Positions 9,657-20,300 of a stretch of 32,191 bases of DNA are shown here, in pieces. Origin of the DNA: an uncultured Granulosicoccaceae bacterium (GTDB lineage: Bacteria > Pseudomonadota > Gammaproteobacteria > Granulosicoccales > Granulosicoccaceae); contig CALJAA010000166.1 in NCBI GenBank assembly GCA_938028465.1, positions 1-32,191 of the forward strand. The letters run 5' to 3'. Position 1 is the stretch's first letter. Each line of letters begins with the position of its first letter. The translations under genes were made by a program, and so were the position numbers. The notes under the pieces were generated by a model. That model saw nothing but the letters and a program-made list of their open reading frames with translations, made no database searches and was not told the origin of the DNA.

Positions 9657-9868
9657 AAGCCCCTCTGTCCGGGATACCTGAGAGATTCGAGCTGGCGAGC
9701 TCTTTCCCCTTGGGCGGGTATGCGATTGACATGCAGGCATACCAGCAGTCATATCAGCAGTCATCCATACCTCTCTCCAGAGTCAACTAGCTTCGCTGGT
9801 CCTTGGTGCCTGAGCGTTTTCGGGCGATTGCGCCTTCGGCGCCGGTGCAAGACCGGACTCTCCCAACG
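9657..9868 (-). promoter_or_regulatory. Tandem glycine riboswitch upstream of gcvTHP
   Basis: Read on the minus strand, two successive glycine aptamers are present. Aptamer I has GTTGGGAGAGTCCGG at its 5' end, then GCCGAAGGCGCAA and CGCTCAGGCACCAAGGACC. Aptamer II has CTCTGGAGAGAGG, then CGCCCAAGGGGAAAG and finally CTCTCAGGTATCCCGGACAG with AGAGGGG closing P1. These are the conserved GGAGAG, CCGAAGGGG-type and CTCAGG blocks of this class. Members of the class usually switch glycine-cleavage genes on when glycine is high. The structure ends about 55 bases before the preferred gcvT start, and its 5' end lies about 20 bases from the end of lnt. Confidence 0.96.
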
Positions 9869-9887
9869 AGCGTAAGTTGTGACGTTA

Positions 9888-11441
9888 CTATACTGCTTTA
9901 CGTCTTGTTTGTGCCCAAAACATGACAAGTATTAGCAACGCTAGGATCGCTATGGGGTAATTTCCCGTGCGCGCATAAGGTGTCATGCCGGTTCGCGGCG
10001 TTACCGATACGTCGAGCACCCCTTGCCTGTTTTGCGCGATTCGGCCGCCAACGACGCCATAATGATCAATAACTGAACTAACACCGGTATTCGTTACCCT
10101 CACTAACGGCCGCCCAAGTTCGCGTGCGCGCATTTGAGCTATTTGTTCATGCTGATGTGGCGCTACACGCGTGCCAAACCACGCGTCGTTTGACACATTA
10201 ATCAACACGGTTGCATCGGGTAATACGGCTCGCATCTCTTCACCAAAAACATCTTCGTAACAGATCGAAATACCCACTTGTTCGCCGGCAATCGATAACG
10301 GTACGTGCGGGCCATCGCCTGCTGACAAATCAGACATCGGAATGGCGATAAAGTGCTTGATCGGTTCGAGTAAAAATCTAAACGGCATAAATTCACCGAA
10401 CGGCACCAAGTGACGCTTTTTATACACTGCGCTTTGCCTGCCTAGCTGCCGCACACTATTATAAAATTTGCCGTCGTCCTCGGTAAATACACCAGTAAGT
10501 AAATCCACTTGTTGCAAGCGTAGCTGGTTAACAAACGGCTCCATCGCCTTTTCAACTGATGAGTAGTACGAAGGAATGGCTGTTTCGGGCCAAACAATTA
10601 ACTGAGTTGATGGGTCAAGATCCGTCAATGAGAGTCGTTGATATTGCTCAATAGAAGTACGCAAACGCTCCTTACTAAACTTAAGCTCTTGTGGAATATT
10701 GGCCTGCACCATGCGGATCGATAACTGCGACACTTTTGGCGCTGTAAACTCAACTCGGCTTATTCCGATTAGCGCAACAGCCAGCAAACCAACACCGGCG
10801 AGCATACCAATCAAGCGCAATGATGATTGCTTAAACAAGACACTAATACTTTGTGGTGCATCAGAGGCGCTATGGGTAAACCCCGAGGGTACAAACGCAC
10901 AAGCAAACCAAACCCACACAAAGCTGATGCCGTACACACCAATTAATGGCGCTAAAGCTCCCATCAGCGTGCTGGTTTGGCTATAGCCGACTAACAACCA
11001 TGGGAAGCCACCCATAATTTTTCCGCGCAGCAACTCCGATACCACCCAAATGGACGCAAACAAAATCGCATTAAACACACCCCGGTAATGACCACGAAGC
11101 TTTAAGTAAAGCCAGCATGTTAACGCTGGGAAAACTGTCATCACCAACACGAATAATAGGGTTACGGCAACAGCTAGCGGCATCACCGCACCGCCGAATA
11201 GTGACACGCTGTTGTAAATCCAATGCACGCCAAAACCAAAATAACCCAATCCAAACCACCAGCCCGCTTTTAAGCCTTGTTTAGGGTTAAGCTTGTTGAC
11301 GACGTCGAACAGCACATAGAGCGCAATCCACGACAGCACACTGTAGCCAAACGGCGCGAAGGAAAAAGATAAGGCAATGCCTGCCAACAGCACCTTTATG
11401 AGCTGAACAACAGGCAAGGATTTTGGAGAGTCTGACTGCAC
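9888..11441 (-). CDS. lnt: Apolipoprotein N-acyltransferase
   Basis: Lnt adds the third acyl chain to the N-terminal cysteine of lipoproteins in the inner membrane. The 517-residue protein has several N-terminal transmembrane helices (for example VLLAGIALSFSFAPFGYSV), then a periplasmic nitrilase-like domain and a final C-terminal helix (YPIAILALLILVMFWA). The catalytic triad is visible as Glu in VWPETAIPSYY, Lys in YKKRHLVPFGEFMPF and Cys in VGISICYEDVFGE. The start is GTG, one base after the corC stop, so expression probably depends on coupling. It ends the miaB-ybeZ-ybeY-corC-lnt block. Confidence 0.96.
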   Translation of the reverse strand: MQSDSPKSLPVVQLIKVLLAGIALSFSFAPFGYSVLSWIALYVLFDVVNKLNPKQGLKAGWWFGLGYFGFGVHWIYNSVSLFGGAVMPLAVAVTLLFVLVMTVFPALTCWLYLKLRGHYRGVFNAILFASIWVVSELLRGKIMGGFPWLLVGYSQTSTLMGALAPLIGVYGISFVWVWFACAFVPSGFTHSASDAPQSISVLFKQSSLRLIGMLAGVGLLAVALIGISRVEFTAPKVSQLSIRMVQANIPQELKFSKERLRTSIEQYQRLSLTDLDPSTQLIVWPETAIPSYYSSVEKAMEPFVNQLRLQQVDLLTGVFTEDDGKFYNSVRQLGRQSAVYKKRHLVPFGEFMPFRFLLEPIKHFIAIPMSDLSAGDGPHVPLSIAGEQVGISICYEDVFGEEMRAVLPDATVLINVSNDAWFGTRVAPHQHEQIAQMRARELGRPLVRVTNTGVSSVIDHYGVVGGRIAQNRQGVLDVSVTPRTGMTPYARTGNYPIAILALLILVMFWAQTRRKAV

Positions 11442-11442
11442 G

Positions 11443-12279
11443 TTAACCAGGCAACTTTACCTGGATTTTATGTATCTGCCGCGAATCAGATTCGAGTACT
11501 TTAAATTGACAACCATCTAATAGCGTTTCTTCACCGATTGCTGGCATATGCCCAATGTGCTGCATTAATACGCCGCCAATGGTTTGGAATTCTTCATCAC
11601 TGAAGCGCGTACCCATCGCCTCGTTAAATTCCTCAATCGGGGTTAAGGCACTAACGTCAAATAAGCCTTCCCCTAAATCACGAATAGAGGCAACTTCGTC
11701 GATATCATGCTCATCATCAATCTCACCAACGATTTCTTCGAGCACATCTTCAATGGTTACCAGCCCCGTTACGCCACCGTATTCGTCCATCACAATAGCC
11801 ATGTGATTATGGTCAGCGCGAAAATCTTTCAGCAGTACATTCAAGCGCTTTGTTTCAGGCGTAAACGTGGCCGCACGCGCCACGTCCATTATATTGAACA
11901 CTTGCTGGCCTTCGGCTCCGGTGTACTTCAATACATCTTTGGCCAAAAGCACGCCGACTATGTCGTCTTTGTCTTCGTTGATAACGGGAAAACGCGAATG
12001 ACCCGACTCTATAATGACAGGCAAGATATCATCCAGCGATGCTTCTTGATCCAACACCACCATTTGCCCGCGCGGGATCATGATGTCTCGCACACGCATA
12101 TCAGTAACCTGAAATGCACCCTCCACCATTTGTAGAGTATCGGCATCGAATATTTCGCGAGCTTGTGCATCACGCAGCAGCTCAAGCAACTCTTCGCGAT
12201 CACGTGGTTCGCCGCCGATGGCGTGAACCAGTCTGTCCATTAGGGAGCGTCCACTACTCTCCGAGGGCGAGTCTGTCAT
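11443..12279 (-). CDS. corC: CorC/HlyC-family CBS-domain protein (YbeX)
   Basis: This 278-residue soluble protein has an N-terminal segment (DRLVHAIGGEPRDREELLEL), a pair of CBS domains, and a C-terminal CorC_HlyC transporter-associated domain ending near FKVLESDSRQIHKIQVKLPG. CBS signatures include VRDIMIPRGQMVVLD and HNHMAIVMDEYGGVTGLVTI. It lacks the membrane DUF21 domain of larger relatives. The family is linked to magnesium/cobalt efflux, and YbeX also to ribosome metabolism. Its ATG overlaps the ybeY stop as ATGA, and lnt follows one base after its own stop. Confidence 0.95.
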   Translation of the reverse strand: MTDSPSESSGRSLMDRLVHAIGGEPRDREELLELLRDAQAREIFDADTLQMVEGAFQVTDMRVRDIMIPRGQMVVLDQEASLDDILPVIIESGHSRFPVINEDKDDIVGVLLAKDVLKYTGAEGQQVFNIMDVARAATFTPETKRLNVLLKDFRADHNHMAIVMDEYGGVTGLVTIEDVLEEIVGEIDDEHDIDEVASIRDLGEGLFDVSALTPIEEFNEAMGTRFSDEEFQTIGGVLMQHIGHMPAIGEETLLDGCQFKVLESDSRQIHKIQVKLPG

Positions 12280-12797
12280 TTTGTTTGGTTAAACACTGAG
12301 TTATACGGGTCGGGGATATCCAATAAGGATAGTATCTGAATTTCAGCCTGCTCCATAGCTTCAGCTTCATTTTCTATGTGATGATCCATGCCACCTAGGT
12401 GTAGCACACCGTGTACCAACATATGGGCAAAATGGTGTTCTACTGGCTTACCTTGCTCAAGGGCTTCATCCTGAATAATTTTAGGACAAAGCACGATATC
12501 GCCAAGCAAGCCACTGACTTGCAGCGACGGGTCGATTAATTCTTCTATAGCAGAAAAGGTCAGCACGTTGGTTGGGCGATCACTACCTCGATATTGCTTG
12601 TTAAGTGCCTGCATGGCATCAACATCCATATATGCAACGGATATCTCCAGCTCGTCGCCGTGATCCGCTTGGATCGACGTAAACCTGACAGCCTTATTTG
12701 CCCACACATCAAGCTGTTCAGGGGCAGCTAAGAACAGACCACTGTCATTGCTCTCGAAAGCATCCGCATTGCACGTTACTGTTATTACAGCGCCCAT
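12276..12797 (-). CDS. ybeY: Endoribonuclease YbeY (16S rRNA maturation)
   Basis: YbeY is a single-strand-specific metalloendoribonuclease involved in 16S rRNA 3'-end processing and ribosome quality control. The zinc motif HxxxHxxxxxH is intact as HGVLHLGGMDH, residues 129, 133 and 139. The upstream segment SDRPTNVLTFS is also characteristic. At 173 residues it is somewhat longer than the common 150-160, with the extra length at the N terminus. The Shine-Dalgarno before the chosen ATG is poor, so a later start is possible. It lies between ybeZ and corC in the usual order. Confidence 0.95.
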   Translation of the reverse strand: MGAVITVTCNADAFESNDSGLFLAAPEQLDVWANKAVRFTSIQADHGDELEISVAYMDVDAMQALNKQYRGSDRPTNVLTFSAIEELIDPSLQVSGLLGDIVLCPKIIQDEALEQGKPVEHHFAHMLVHGVLHLGGMDHHIENEAEAMEQAEIQILSLLDIPDPYNSVFNQTK

Positions 12798-12833
12798 TTT
12801 AGCAATTGTAGTCGCTAAGTGGTTTGTTGCTCA

Positions 12834-13799
12834 CTAGTCGCCACCGTTTGATTGCTCGGCGTGCTCATAGGCCGCAACAATACGTTGAACCAACGGGTGC
12901 CTGACAACATCAGAAGCGCTGAAACGACAAAAACCAATACCATCGACATCTTCCAACACATTCTGTACGTGCTTAAGGCCAGACAACTGATGCTTGGGTA
13001 AATCCACCTGAGTAACATCACCTGTGACAATTGCTTTTGAGCCAAACCCGATACGGGTTAAGAACATTTTCATTTGCTCTACAGTCGTGTTTTGAGCTTC
13101 GTCCATGATCACACACGAATGATTAAGCGTTCGGCCACGCATGTAAGCCAAGGGCGCGATCTCGATTACGTTACGTTCAACTAATTTACCGACTCGTTCT
13201 ATGCCCATAAATTCGTATAGTGCATCGTAAATTGGCCGTAGGTAGGGATCAACCTTTTGCATCATGTCGCCTGGCAAAAATCCCAAACGCTCACCCGCTT
13301 CAACCGCAGGCCGCACCAGCACTAAACGCTGCACCTGCTCAGACTCTAAAAGCTCCACTGCACAAGCAACAGCTAAAAAAGTTTTGCCGGTCCCCGCTGG
13401 CCCAATACCAAAGCTTAGGTCACGCTCTTTAATACTATTGACATACTGACTTTGGCGTTCGCCACGACATTGAATTGTCGAGCGCCTAGTTTTGATCACC
13501 ACGCCTTGTGTTTCGGCAGCGCTGTTTAACATCATCTCTAATCCTGAATCCTGTAAAAATAAATGCACTCTGTCGGGTGCAAGCGTTTCCGTCTCTGTTG
13601 CTGCGTACAAGTGCTTGATAAGCTGCTGCGCGCTTTGGGCAGTTTTATCAGGGCCCACCACCATAAATTGATCACCACGGTTGCTGATCTGTACTTTCAA
13701 CCGCTCTTCAATTTGTTTTAGATGTTCGTCAAACTGACCACAAAGATTTGCCAGTCTGTCGTTATTTGCTGGGCTTATTTTAAATGCTAGTTCTGTCAT
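12834..13799 (-). CDS. ybeZ: PhoH-like ATPase (YbeZ)
   Basis: The 321-residue protein is a PhoH-family P-loop ATPase, thought to act with YbeY in rRNA processing. Walker A is GPAGTGKT at residues 133-140 and Walker B is CVIMDEAQN. The N-terminal part is a small KH/R3H-like region typical of Ybe[21 protein letters not shown] is a family-specific block. Its ATG overlaps the miaB stop as ATGA (13796-13799), so translation is coupled. ybeY follows 36 bases downstream. Confidence 0.95.
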   Translation of the reverse strand: MTELAFKISPANNDRLANLCGQFDEHLKQIEERLKVQISNRGDQFMVVGPDKTAQSAQQLIKHLYAATETETLAPDRVHLFLQDSGLEMMLNSAAETQGVVIKTRRSTIQCRGERQSQYVNSIKERDLSFGIGPAGTGKTFLAVACAVELLESEQVQRLVLVRPAVEAGERLGFLPGDMMQKVDPYLRPIYDALYEFMGIERVGKLVERNVIEIAPLAYMRGRTLNHSCVIMDEAQNTTVEQMKMFLTRIGFGSKAIVTGDVTQVDLPKHQLSGLKHVQNVLEDVDGIGFCRFSASDVVRHPLVQRIVAAYEHAEQSNGGD

Positions 13800-15142
13800 G
13801 AAACGTTAGGCATGGGTGCGCTATCGATGGTTCCACGTAATGAGTTAGGCCTTACTTCGGTAATAACCACATCGACAAAAGAGCCGATCAGGCTTTCATC
13901 GCCTGCAAAGTTAACCACGCGGTTGTTTTCAGTCCTGCCAGCGATATCGCCCGTATGTTTGCGCGCTGGGCGCTCGACCAATACAGATTGTGTCGTCCCC
14001 AACATCGCTTCACTTATTGTCGCAGCTTGTCGTGTGATCGTCTGTTGCAAATGAGCAAGACGTTCTTTTTTAATGCTCATGGGTGTGTCATCAGCTAAGC
14101 TCGCCGCCGGCGTGCCAGGGCGCGCGCTATAAATAAAACTATACGAGTGATCAAAGCCAATTTCTTCAATTAACTTCATGGTGTCGGCGAAGTCTTTGTC
14201 TGTCTCACCAGGGAAGCCAACGATAAAATCAGACGACAAGGTGAGCTCTGGGCGTACAGCGCGTAGCTTACGTATTTTCGATTTGTATTCCAGCGTGGTA
14301 TGCCCGCGCTTCATTGCTGCCAATATACGATCCGACCCACTCTGTACCGGCAAATGCAAAAAGTTAACAAGCTCTGGCACATTGGCATACGCCTCAATGA
14401 GGGAGTCATTAAATTCGACGGGGTGTGATGTAGTAAAGCGAATACGCTCAACCCCTTCTATCGCTGCAACGTAGTGCACCAATAACGCTAAATCAGCAAT
14501 GCCACCATCGTGCATCGTGCCACGATAAGAATTAACGTTTTGCCCTAGCAAATGGATTTCACTAACACCCTGATCAGCCAGTGCCACCACTTCAGCTAAC
14601 ACGTCATCCATTGGACGGCTAATTTCCTCACCGCGTGTATAGGGTACAACACAAAAGCTGCAGTACTTACTGCAACCTTCAATGATCGACACATAGGCAC
14701 TTGGCCCTTCAGCATTAGGCTGGGGAAGACGATCAAATTTTTCAATTTCAGGGAAGCTAATATCCATCACCGTATTTTTGGTTGATTGGGATTGCTTCAA
14801 TAGTTCAGGCAAGCGGTGCAGTGTTTGTGGACCAAACACCGTGTCCACATAAGGCGCGCGTTGACGTATGACATCGCCTTCCTGGCTGGCCACACAACCA
14901 CCCACAGCAATGAGTAAATCCTTTTTCGCTTCTTTTAGCGGACGCCAACGACCCAGCTGCGAAAACACCTTCTCTTCCGCCTTCTCCCGAATCGAGCAGG
15001 TGTTGAGAAGCAATATGTCAGCTTCAGCCTCGTTATCGGTTTTTTCGATGGGGCCATCTTCTGCGAGAACATCCAACATCTTCGCCGAGTCGTACTCGTT
15101 CATCTGGCAGCCGTGCGTTCTGATAAATACTTTTCGTGTCAT
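13796..15142 (-). CDS. miaB: tRNA-2-methylthio-N6-dimethylallyladenosine synthase
   Basis: MiaB is a radical-SAM methylthiotransferase that adds the 2-methylthio group to i6A37 of tRNAs reading UNN codons. From the ATG at 15142 the protein is 448 residues and starts [19 protein letters not shown], as in the family. An in-frame TTG 18 codons upstream gives an unusual extension and is not preferred. The auxiliary cluster cysteines are C12, C49 and C83, and the radical-SAM CxxxCxxC is C157, C161 and C164 in [19 protein letters not shown]-terminal TRAM domain follows. It is the first gene of the miaB-lnt block. Confidence 0.96.
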   Translation of the reverse strand: MTRKVFIRTHGCQMNEYDSAKMLDVLAEDGPIEKTDNEAEADILLLNTCSIREKAEEKVFSQLGRWRPLKEAKKDLLIAVGGCVASQEGDVIRQRAPYVDTVFGPQTLHRLPELLKQSQSTKNTVMDISFPEIEKFDRLPQPNAEGPSAYVSIIEGCSKYCSFCVVPYTRGEEISRPMDDVLAEVVALADQGVSEIHLLGQNVNSYRGTMHDGGIADLALLVHYVAAIEGVERIRFTTSHPVEFNDSLIEAYANVPELVNFLHLPVQSGSDRILAAMKRGHTTLEYKSKIRKLRAVRPELTLSSDFIVGFPGETDKDFADTMKLIEEIGFDHSYSFIYSARPGTPAASLADDTPMSIKKERLAHLQQTITRQAATISEAMLGTTQSVLVERPARKHTGDIAGRTENNRVVNFAGDESLIGSFVDVVITEVRPNSLRGTIDSAPMPNVS

Positions 15143-15196
15143 GATTTGCTGGGATCGCCAGCATTTAACTTTAAATAGACGAGAATCATACGCCAA

Positions 15197-15597
15197 TTTT
15201 GTGTGATCAGTGAGCCAGAGAGCATGCTCATGTGCTGGCGACTCTTACAAATTATTGACTCAGCTGGCTGCAAGACAGGGTGCGATCATCACGGCTACAC
15301 GCTTGTGAATGGAATTCAACGACCTATATCCTACTCTGCTCTACCACACAGATAAATATAAGCTATTGTTTTAATTAACTATATCTATTTTAGCATTAGC
15401 GACAGCATTTTACCGCAAGCTTCTTACGGTAAGGGCTCTGGATTTTGAAAAGCCCCCCATCTTTAGGGCACGAAAAATGTAAGATAATTAGCAACATAGC
15501 ACCGGTTTGGGTCATTAATTGGCAACGGGGCTGACTCAAGTACCTCGTTGTACGCTTTTCCCGTGTTACCACGGCACCCAAATGAATCACAGACGAT
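15197..15597. other. Intergenic region between miaB and cysNC
   Basis: This 400-base divergent spacer contains an AT-rich stretch around 15340-15395 and an inverted repeat TTACCG (15410-15415) / CGGTAA (15427-15432). A possible GGGCT/AGCCC hairpin lies near 15433-15456. I see no convincing gene, RNA or cysD remnant. Promoters for miaB and cysNC must lie here, but no -35/-10 pair stands out. Confidence 0.5.
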
Positions 15598-17319
15598 ATG
15601 GATAACAATAATCAGCCAAACAAAAGCCAATTGCGCTTTGTTACTTGGGGCAGCATCAACGACGGCAAGAGCACGCTAGTCGAGCGATTGTTGTCTGAAG
15701 CTGCCAAGACGACATCTGATCGCCACAACTTTATCGTTGCCGACGCACCTGGCAATGAAATCTATACGCCCGAGATGATTACTGACGCATCCAATGCAGA
15801 TATTGCCATTGTATTGTGTGATGCGGATGAAGGAATACAAAAACAAACACGACGCCATGCCTATGTATTGGCAACGCTGGGTATTAAACATATTGTATTA
15901 GCTGTTAACAAAATGGATGTCAATGATTACAGCGAAGCCGTATTCAACGACATCGTTATTGATTTCAATGAATACGCAGAGCAACTTGAATTCGACACCA
16001 TAACGGCCATACCTGTTTCGGCCCTTAAGGGCGACAACGTTAGCAGCAAGAGTGACGCTACACCGTGGTACGACGGCACTACCCTGTTGTCTCACTTAGA
16101 AACAGTAAAGGTTGATAATGAGTCACGACGCAATGCACCGTTTCGCATGCCGGTTCAATCAGCAAACTCTGTCAATGCCGATACCTTAGGCTTTTACGGC
16201 ACTATCGTCAGTGGCTCAGTAAAGCCTGGTGACGCACTTCGGATTGCACCTTCGGGCAAGTCAGGCACTATTGATCGCGTTATTGAAAACGATGCGGATC
16301 TTACTCAAGCCGTCGCAGGCCAATCGGTCACGCTAACCCTTAAGGGTAATGTGGTACTTGAGGTTGGCGATGTACTGGCCAGTACCGAAATGCCGATCAG
16401 CGCCGCTGATCAATTCGAAACTACCATCGTGTGGATGAGCGAGGACGCGCTACTACCTGGCCGCCCTTACCTACTTAAGCTTGGTACCAAAACGGTTGTT
16501 GCAACCATTACCGATATCAAGCACAAAGTTCATGTGAATACCTTGAGCCAGCTAGCTGCTAAACAACTCGAATCTAATGACATTGCTGTGTGCAATATCA
16601 GTACGGGTCAGCAAGTTGCCTATGACGCGTTTAGTGAGAACTCAGACACCGGCGGCTTTACGCTGATCGATAGAGAAACCAACAACACCGTGGGAGCTGG
16701 CATGGTGCATTTTGCACTACGCCGTTCTGACAACATACATATGCAAGCTGTCGATGTTGACAAGCAAGCACGATCAACCATGAAAAACCAGAAAGCATGT
16801 GTGGTTTGGCTAACCGGCTTATCAGGCTCTGGTAAATCCACAGTAGCAAATATCGTAGAGCGAAAACTTGCTGCAATGGGTCAACACACCTATCTACTCG
16901 ATGGCGACAACGTACGCCACGGATTAAATAAAGACTTGGGCTTTACAGATGCCGACCGAGTAGAAAACATTCGACGCATTGGAGAAGTCGCCAAACTCAT
17001 GGTGGATTCTGGCCTTATCGTTATGACAGCCTTTATCTCGCCCTTTAGATCAGAGCGCGGCCTTGCCCGTAGCTTGGTTGATGAAGGCGAGTTTATTGAA
17101 GTACACGTTGATACTCCACTAGAGATAGCCGAGTCGCGTGACCCTAAGGGCTTGTACAAAAAAGCGCGCAGAGGTGAACTGAAAAATTTCACAGGTATTG
17201 ATTCACCTTACGAAGAACCAGAAAACCCTGAGATCAAAATCGATACTGGTAAACACTCTGCTGAAGAAGCGGCAGATATCGTGATTGAAGAGCTAAGTAA
17301 AGGTGGCTTATTGGGCTAG
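15598..17319 (+). CDS. CysN-CysC fusion with switch-I-deleted GTPase, intact APS kinase
   Basis: The protein is 573 residues. Residues 12-370 match CysN, the regulatory GTPase subunit of ATP sulfurylase: P-loop GSINDGKST (18-26), NKMD (104-107), SALKGDN (141-147), then beta-barrel domains with [11 protein letters not shown]. Residues 397-573 are a complete APS kinase that makes [13 protein letters not shown] (407-415), DGDNVRHGL (435-443), ISPFRSER and [18 protein letters not shown]. Against canonical CysN, about 48 residues are missing between the P-loop and G3. Switch I and the G2 GITID motif are gone, and G3 reads DAPGNE instead of DTPGHE, so the GTPase is probably inactive. The frame is intact. 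No cysD lies alongside. It may be a PAPS-making kinase with a structural or pseudo-GTPase domain. Confidence 0.88.
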   Translation: MDNNNQPNKSQLRFVTWGSINDGKSTLVERLLSEAAKTTSDRHNFIVADAPGNEIYTPEMITDASNADIAIVLCDADEGIQKQTRRHAYVLATLGIKHIVLAVNKMDVNDYSEAVFNDIVIDFNEYAEQLEFDTITAIPVSALKGDNVSSKSDATPWYDGTTLLSHLETVKVDNESRRNAPFRMPVQSANSVNADTLGFYGTIVSGSVKPGDALRIAPSGKSGTIDRVIENDADLTQAVAGQSVTLTLKGNVVLEVGDVLASTEMPISAADQFETTIVWMSEDALLPGRPYLLKLGTKTVVATITDIKHKVHVNTLSQLAAKQLESNDIAVCNISTGQQVAYDAFSENSDTGGFTLIDRETNNTVGAGMVHFALRRSDNIHMQAVDVDKQARSTMKNQKACVVWLTGLSGSGKSTVANIVERKLAAMGQHTYLLDGDNVRHGLNKDLGFTDADRVENIRRIGEVAKLMVDSGLIVMTAFISPFRSERGLARSLVDEGEFIEVHVDTPLEIAESRDPKGLYKKARRGELKNFTGIDSPYEEPENPEIKIDTGKHSAEEAADIVIEELSKGGLLG

Positions 17320-17327
17320 CCCACCCA

Positions 17328-20300
17328 CTAGGCGACCTTAGTATCGCAACGGCCGTTGTCTAACCATGCCTCTAGCGCTTGTAACTGCAGAGGCTTAGCA
17401 AAATAATAACCCTGAGCTTGCTCACAGCCCATCTCGGTGATCAGCCTCATTTGTGATTCTGTTTCCACACCTTCTGCTATCAAGTTCAACTCTAGGCTTT
17501 TGCCCAGCGCTATCACCGATCGAACAATAGAGACATCCACGGAACCTTCGTCATCAGTATTATCAAGATCAAAAATAAAAGATCTATCAATCTTTAAACT
17601 ATTAATGGGCAGCTTCTTTAGATAACTCAATGAAGAATACCCGGTACCAAAATCATCGATCGACACTCTGATGCCCATATCACGCAGCTGACCTAGCTTA
17701 ACAACATTGGCTTCAACTTGTGTCATAACACCACTTTCAGTTATCTCTAGCTCAAGCAAGGTCGCTGTGAGTTGAGTCATTTTTAGAATTTTGGAAACCT
17801 GCTCTATAAAATCACTTTTCTGCAACAGCTGCACCGATAGGTTCACCGCAACGGAGATAGCTTGGCCTTTAAGCTCCCACTGACGAGCCACTCTGCACGC
17901 TTGCTCTAAGGCGTACAAATCTAGTTGCGAGATAAATCCCGTCGACTCTGCAATGGGGATAAACTCATCAGGCATCGAATGAAATATTGTACCCTCGGGT
18001 GTATCCACCACCCAACGCATCAGAGCCTCAACACCGCATACCTCTCCGGAGGCTAAATCTATTTTCGGTTGGTAGTAGAGCTGGAACTCATTGTTATAAA
18101 TGGCAGAGCGCATTTCTTGATCGATGCGTAAGAACACACGCTCTTCCACACCCATATCGGTTGAAAAATACGCCATGCAGTTTTTACCTTGTGCCTTTGC
18201 ATGATACATCGCAGTATCGGCATGCTTTACCAAGGTTTCGGCGTTAACGCCATCGTCAGGAAAAAAGGCGCAACCAACACTACCCGTCACTGCTAGCGTT
18301 TGTTTTTCTATCTCAAACGAGTTCGACAATTCACATAAAATTTTATCAATAACGCTAGTGATCTCGCCTTTGCGCTCAGCCTGATCAATAATCAGAGTGA
18401 ATTCATCACCACCTAAGCGAGCGATAAATACAGAGGGCGACACAGCGCTTTCAAACAACGCTTCAAGCCGCGCGGCCACCGCCTGCAACAAATGATCTCC
18501 AGCACCATGCCCAAGTGTATCGTTGATATGCTTAAAACCATCAAGGTCTATAAACAGTACCGCAAACTTTCGACTTATTTTGGCAGCTTGCCTGCATTGA
18601 CGAGCTAACTCCTGCTGAAAGTTTAAGCGATTGGGTAAACCGGTAAGCGCATCATATCTGGCCAAGGTATAGAGCTCACTATTAGCTGATTCCAAACTAT
18701 TCTTTTGTTGCTCTAATGTTTCAATTAGATAGCGATTACGCATAGCATTGCCGATGCTGTTAGCGGTACTTTCAAGATCAAGATGCTCTTGGTCCGATGG
18801 GTCGATCAATAAAAACCCAAATAGTTTTTCGCCAGCATGCACTGGACACATAATCAACAAGCCGTTTGTTAATTCACGCTGTAGCGAAGCAGGCAATAAA
18901 TCGACGGCTAAAAACGTTTCATCCGTGCAGGCCTCTACCATGCCTTGACGAAAAACATGCACTAAATTGGCTCGCTCACTTGGTTGCAAAGCCGGTTTGG
19001 AAAACTTAATCAAAAAGCTACGTTCTACACCGAGTGTTTCTAACCAGTCAGCTAATACGTGGAGAATCTCGCCGAACTCCGTACATGAGCTCATTTGCAA
19101 CTGCATTCGATTTTGTACAATCTCAGCCCTATGCATCTCAAACTCATGATCAAGGCTAACAGACCAAGCGCGCTCGCGTATTTGCGCAAGAATAGTTAAT
19201 ACAAATTGTTCGTACTGCTCCCCGCTTTGCTGTAACAGCATTATTTCGGTGTGATACGTCAGTTGGTGACTAAGGTTGCTCCACCAATGTATATCTTCAT
19301 ATTTAATGCTGGTATCAAGGTGTTGTTCAATATAGTCAAATAATTTATTGTTGCCCGTAAGCAATGACTCCCAGTAGGCTTGCGTAACATCAGATATGCT
19401 CACGCCATTGGGCACGATTAACCCAGCCAATGATAAAACAAGGTCACCGCGTATTTTTTCCACTGAGTAGTTAATCGTAGCGGCACCATCATCGGATTGA
19501 CTTTTAGTCGAACCACGAACAATTAGCTCGTTATCGACAATCACAACATCAGGGGTTTGCTTCGTATCCTTATTTTGTGTGTAGCCATCTTGTGAATAGC
19601 CGCGGATCGTTTCCAGTAATAACTCAACACAACTAATTGCAATGGACTCGATCGGTTGCCTTACCGTTGTTAACGCGGGGGCGTTTTTGGTCGCATCTGG
19701 CGTGTCATCAAAACCGGTAACCGCAATGTCGTTCGGAATACGAAACCCCTCGGCTGAAATTGCACGCGCTGCACTTAAGGCCATTAAATCATTGGCCGCC
19801 ACTATCGCATCCGGTGGAGCTGATACCTGTAATAATTCAGTTACCGCTGCATAGGTTTCAAATTTATCGTAGTTACCTTTAATGAATAGCGCTTCGTCAA
19901 TCGCCCGGTTGTATTCTGTCATCACTTCGCGAAAAACAGTTTCGCGACGCAATGAGTACGGATCATTATCGTAGCCTCGAATATAGGCAATGCGTTGCCT
20001 ACTATCATCATTCAACAGATGACACATCAGCTGGCGCATTCCGGTGAGATCGTCTAACAGCACGCTGGGCACGCCGGTGGTGGATGCATTGAGACTGATC
20101 TTGGGGATGTTGAACTGTGTAAGAAACCGCTCAAGCACGTCCGCATCAACACTGTGCCCGATACTGCCTGAGATACTGATTAACCCCTTAATCCGACGAG
20201 AGTGTGCTAATGCATAGATTGCATTGCAAGCTGGTCGCGCTCCATCACGATCATCGCACTGACTTAACTCCCGCCCTGCAATGCACAACAAGCCATAACC

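Noticed and set aside
15143-15196. N-terminal extension of MiaB from a TTG
   Set aside because: The extension is unlike MiaB proteins, which begin with a short M-x-(K/R)-K lead into the first cysteine motif.
15396-15608. 70-codon reading frame on the minus strand upstream of cysNC
   Set aside because: It overlaps the cysNC start, has no ribosome-binding site and its composition is not protein-like.
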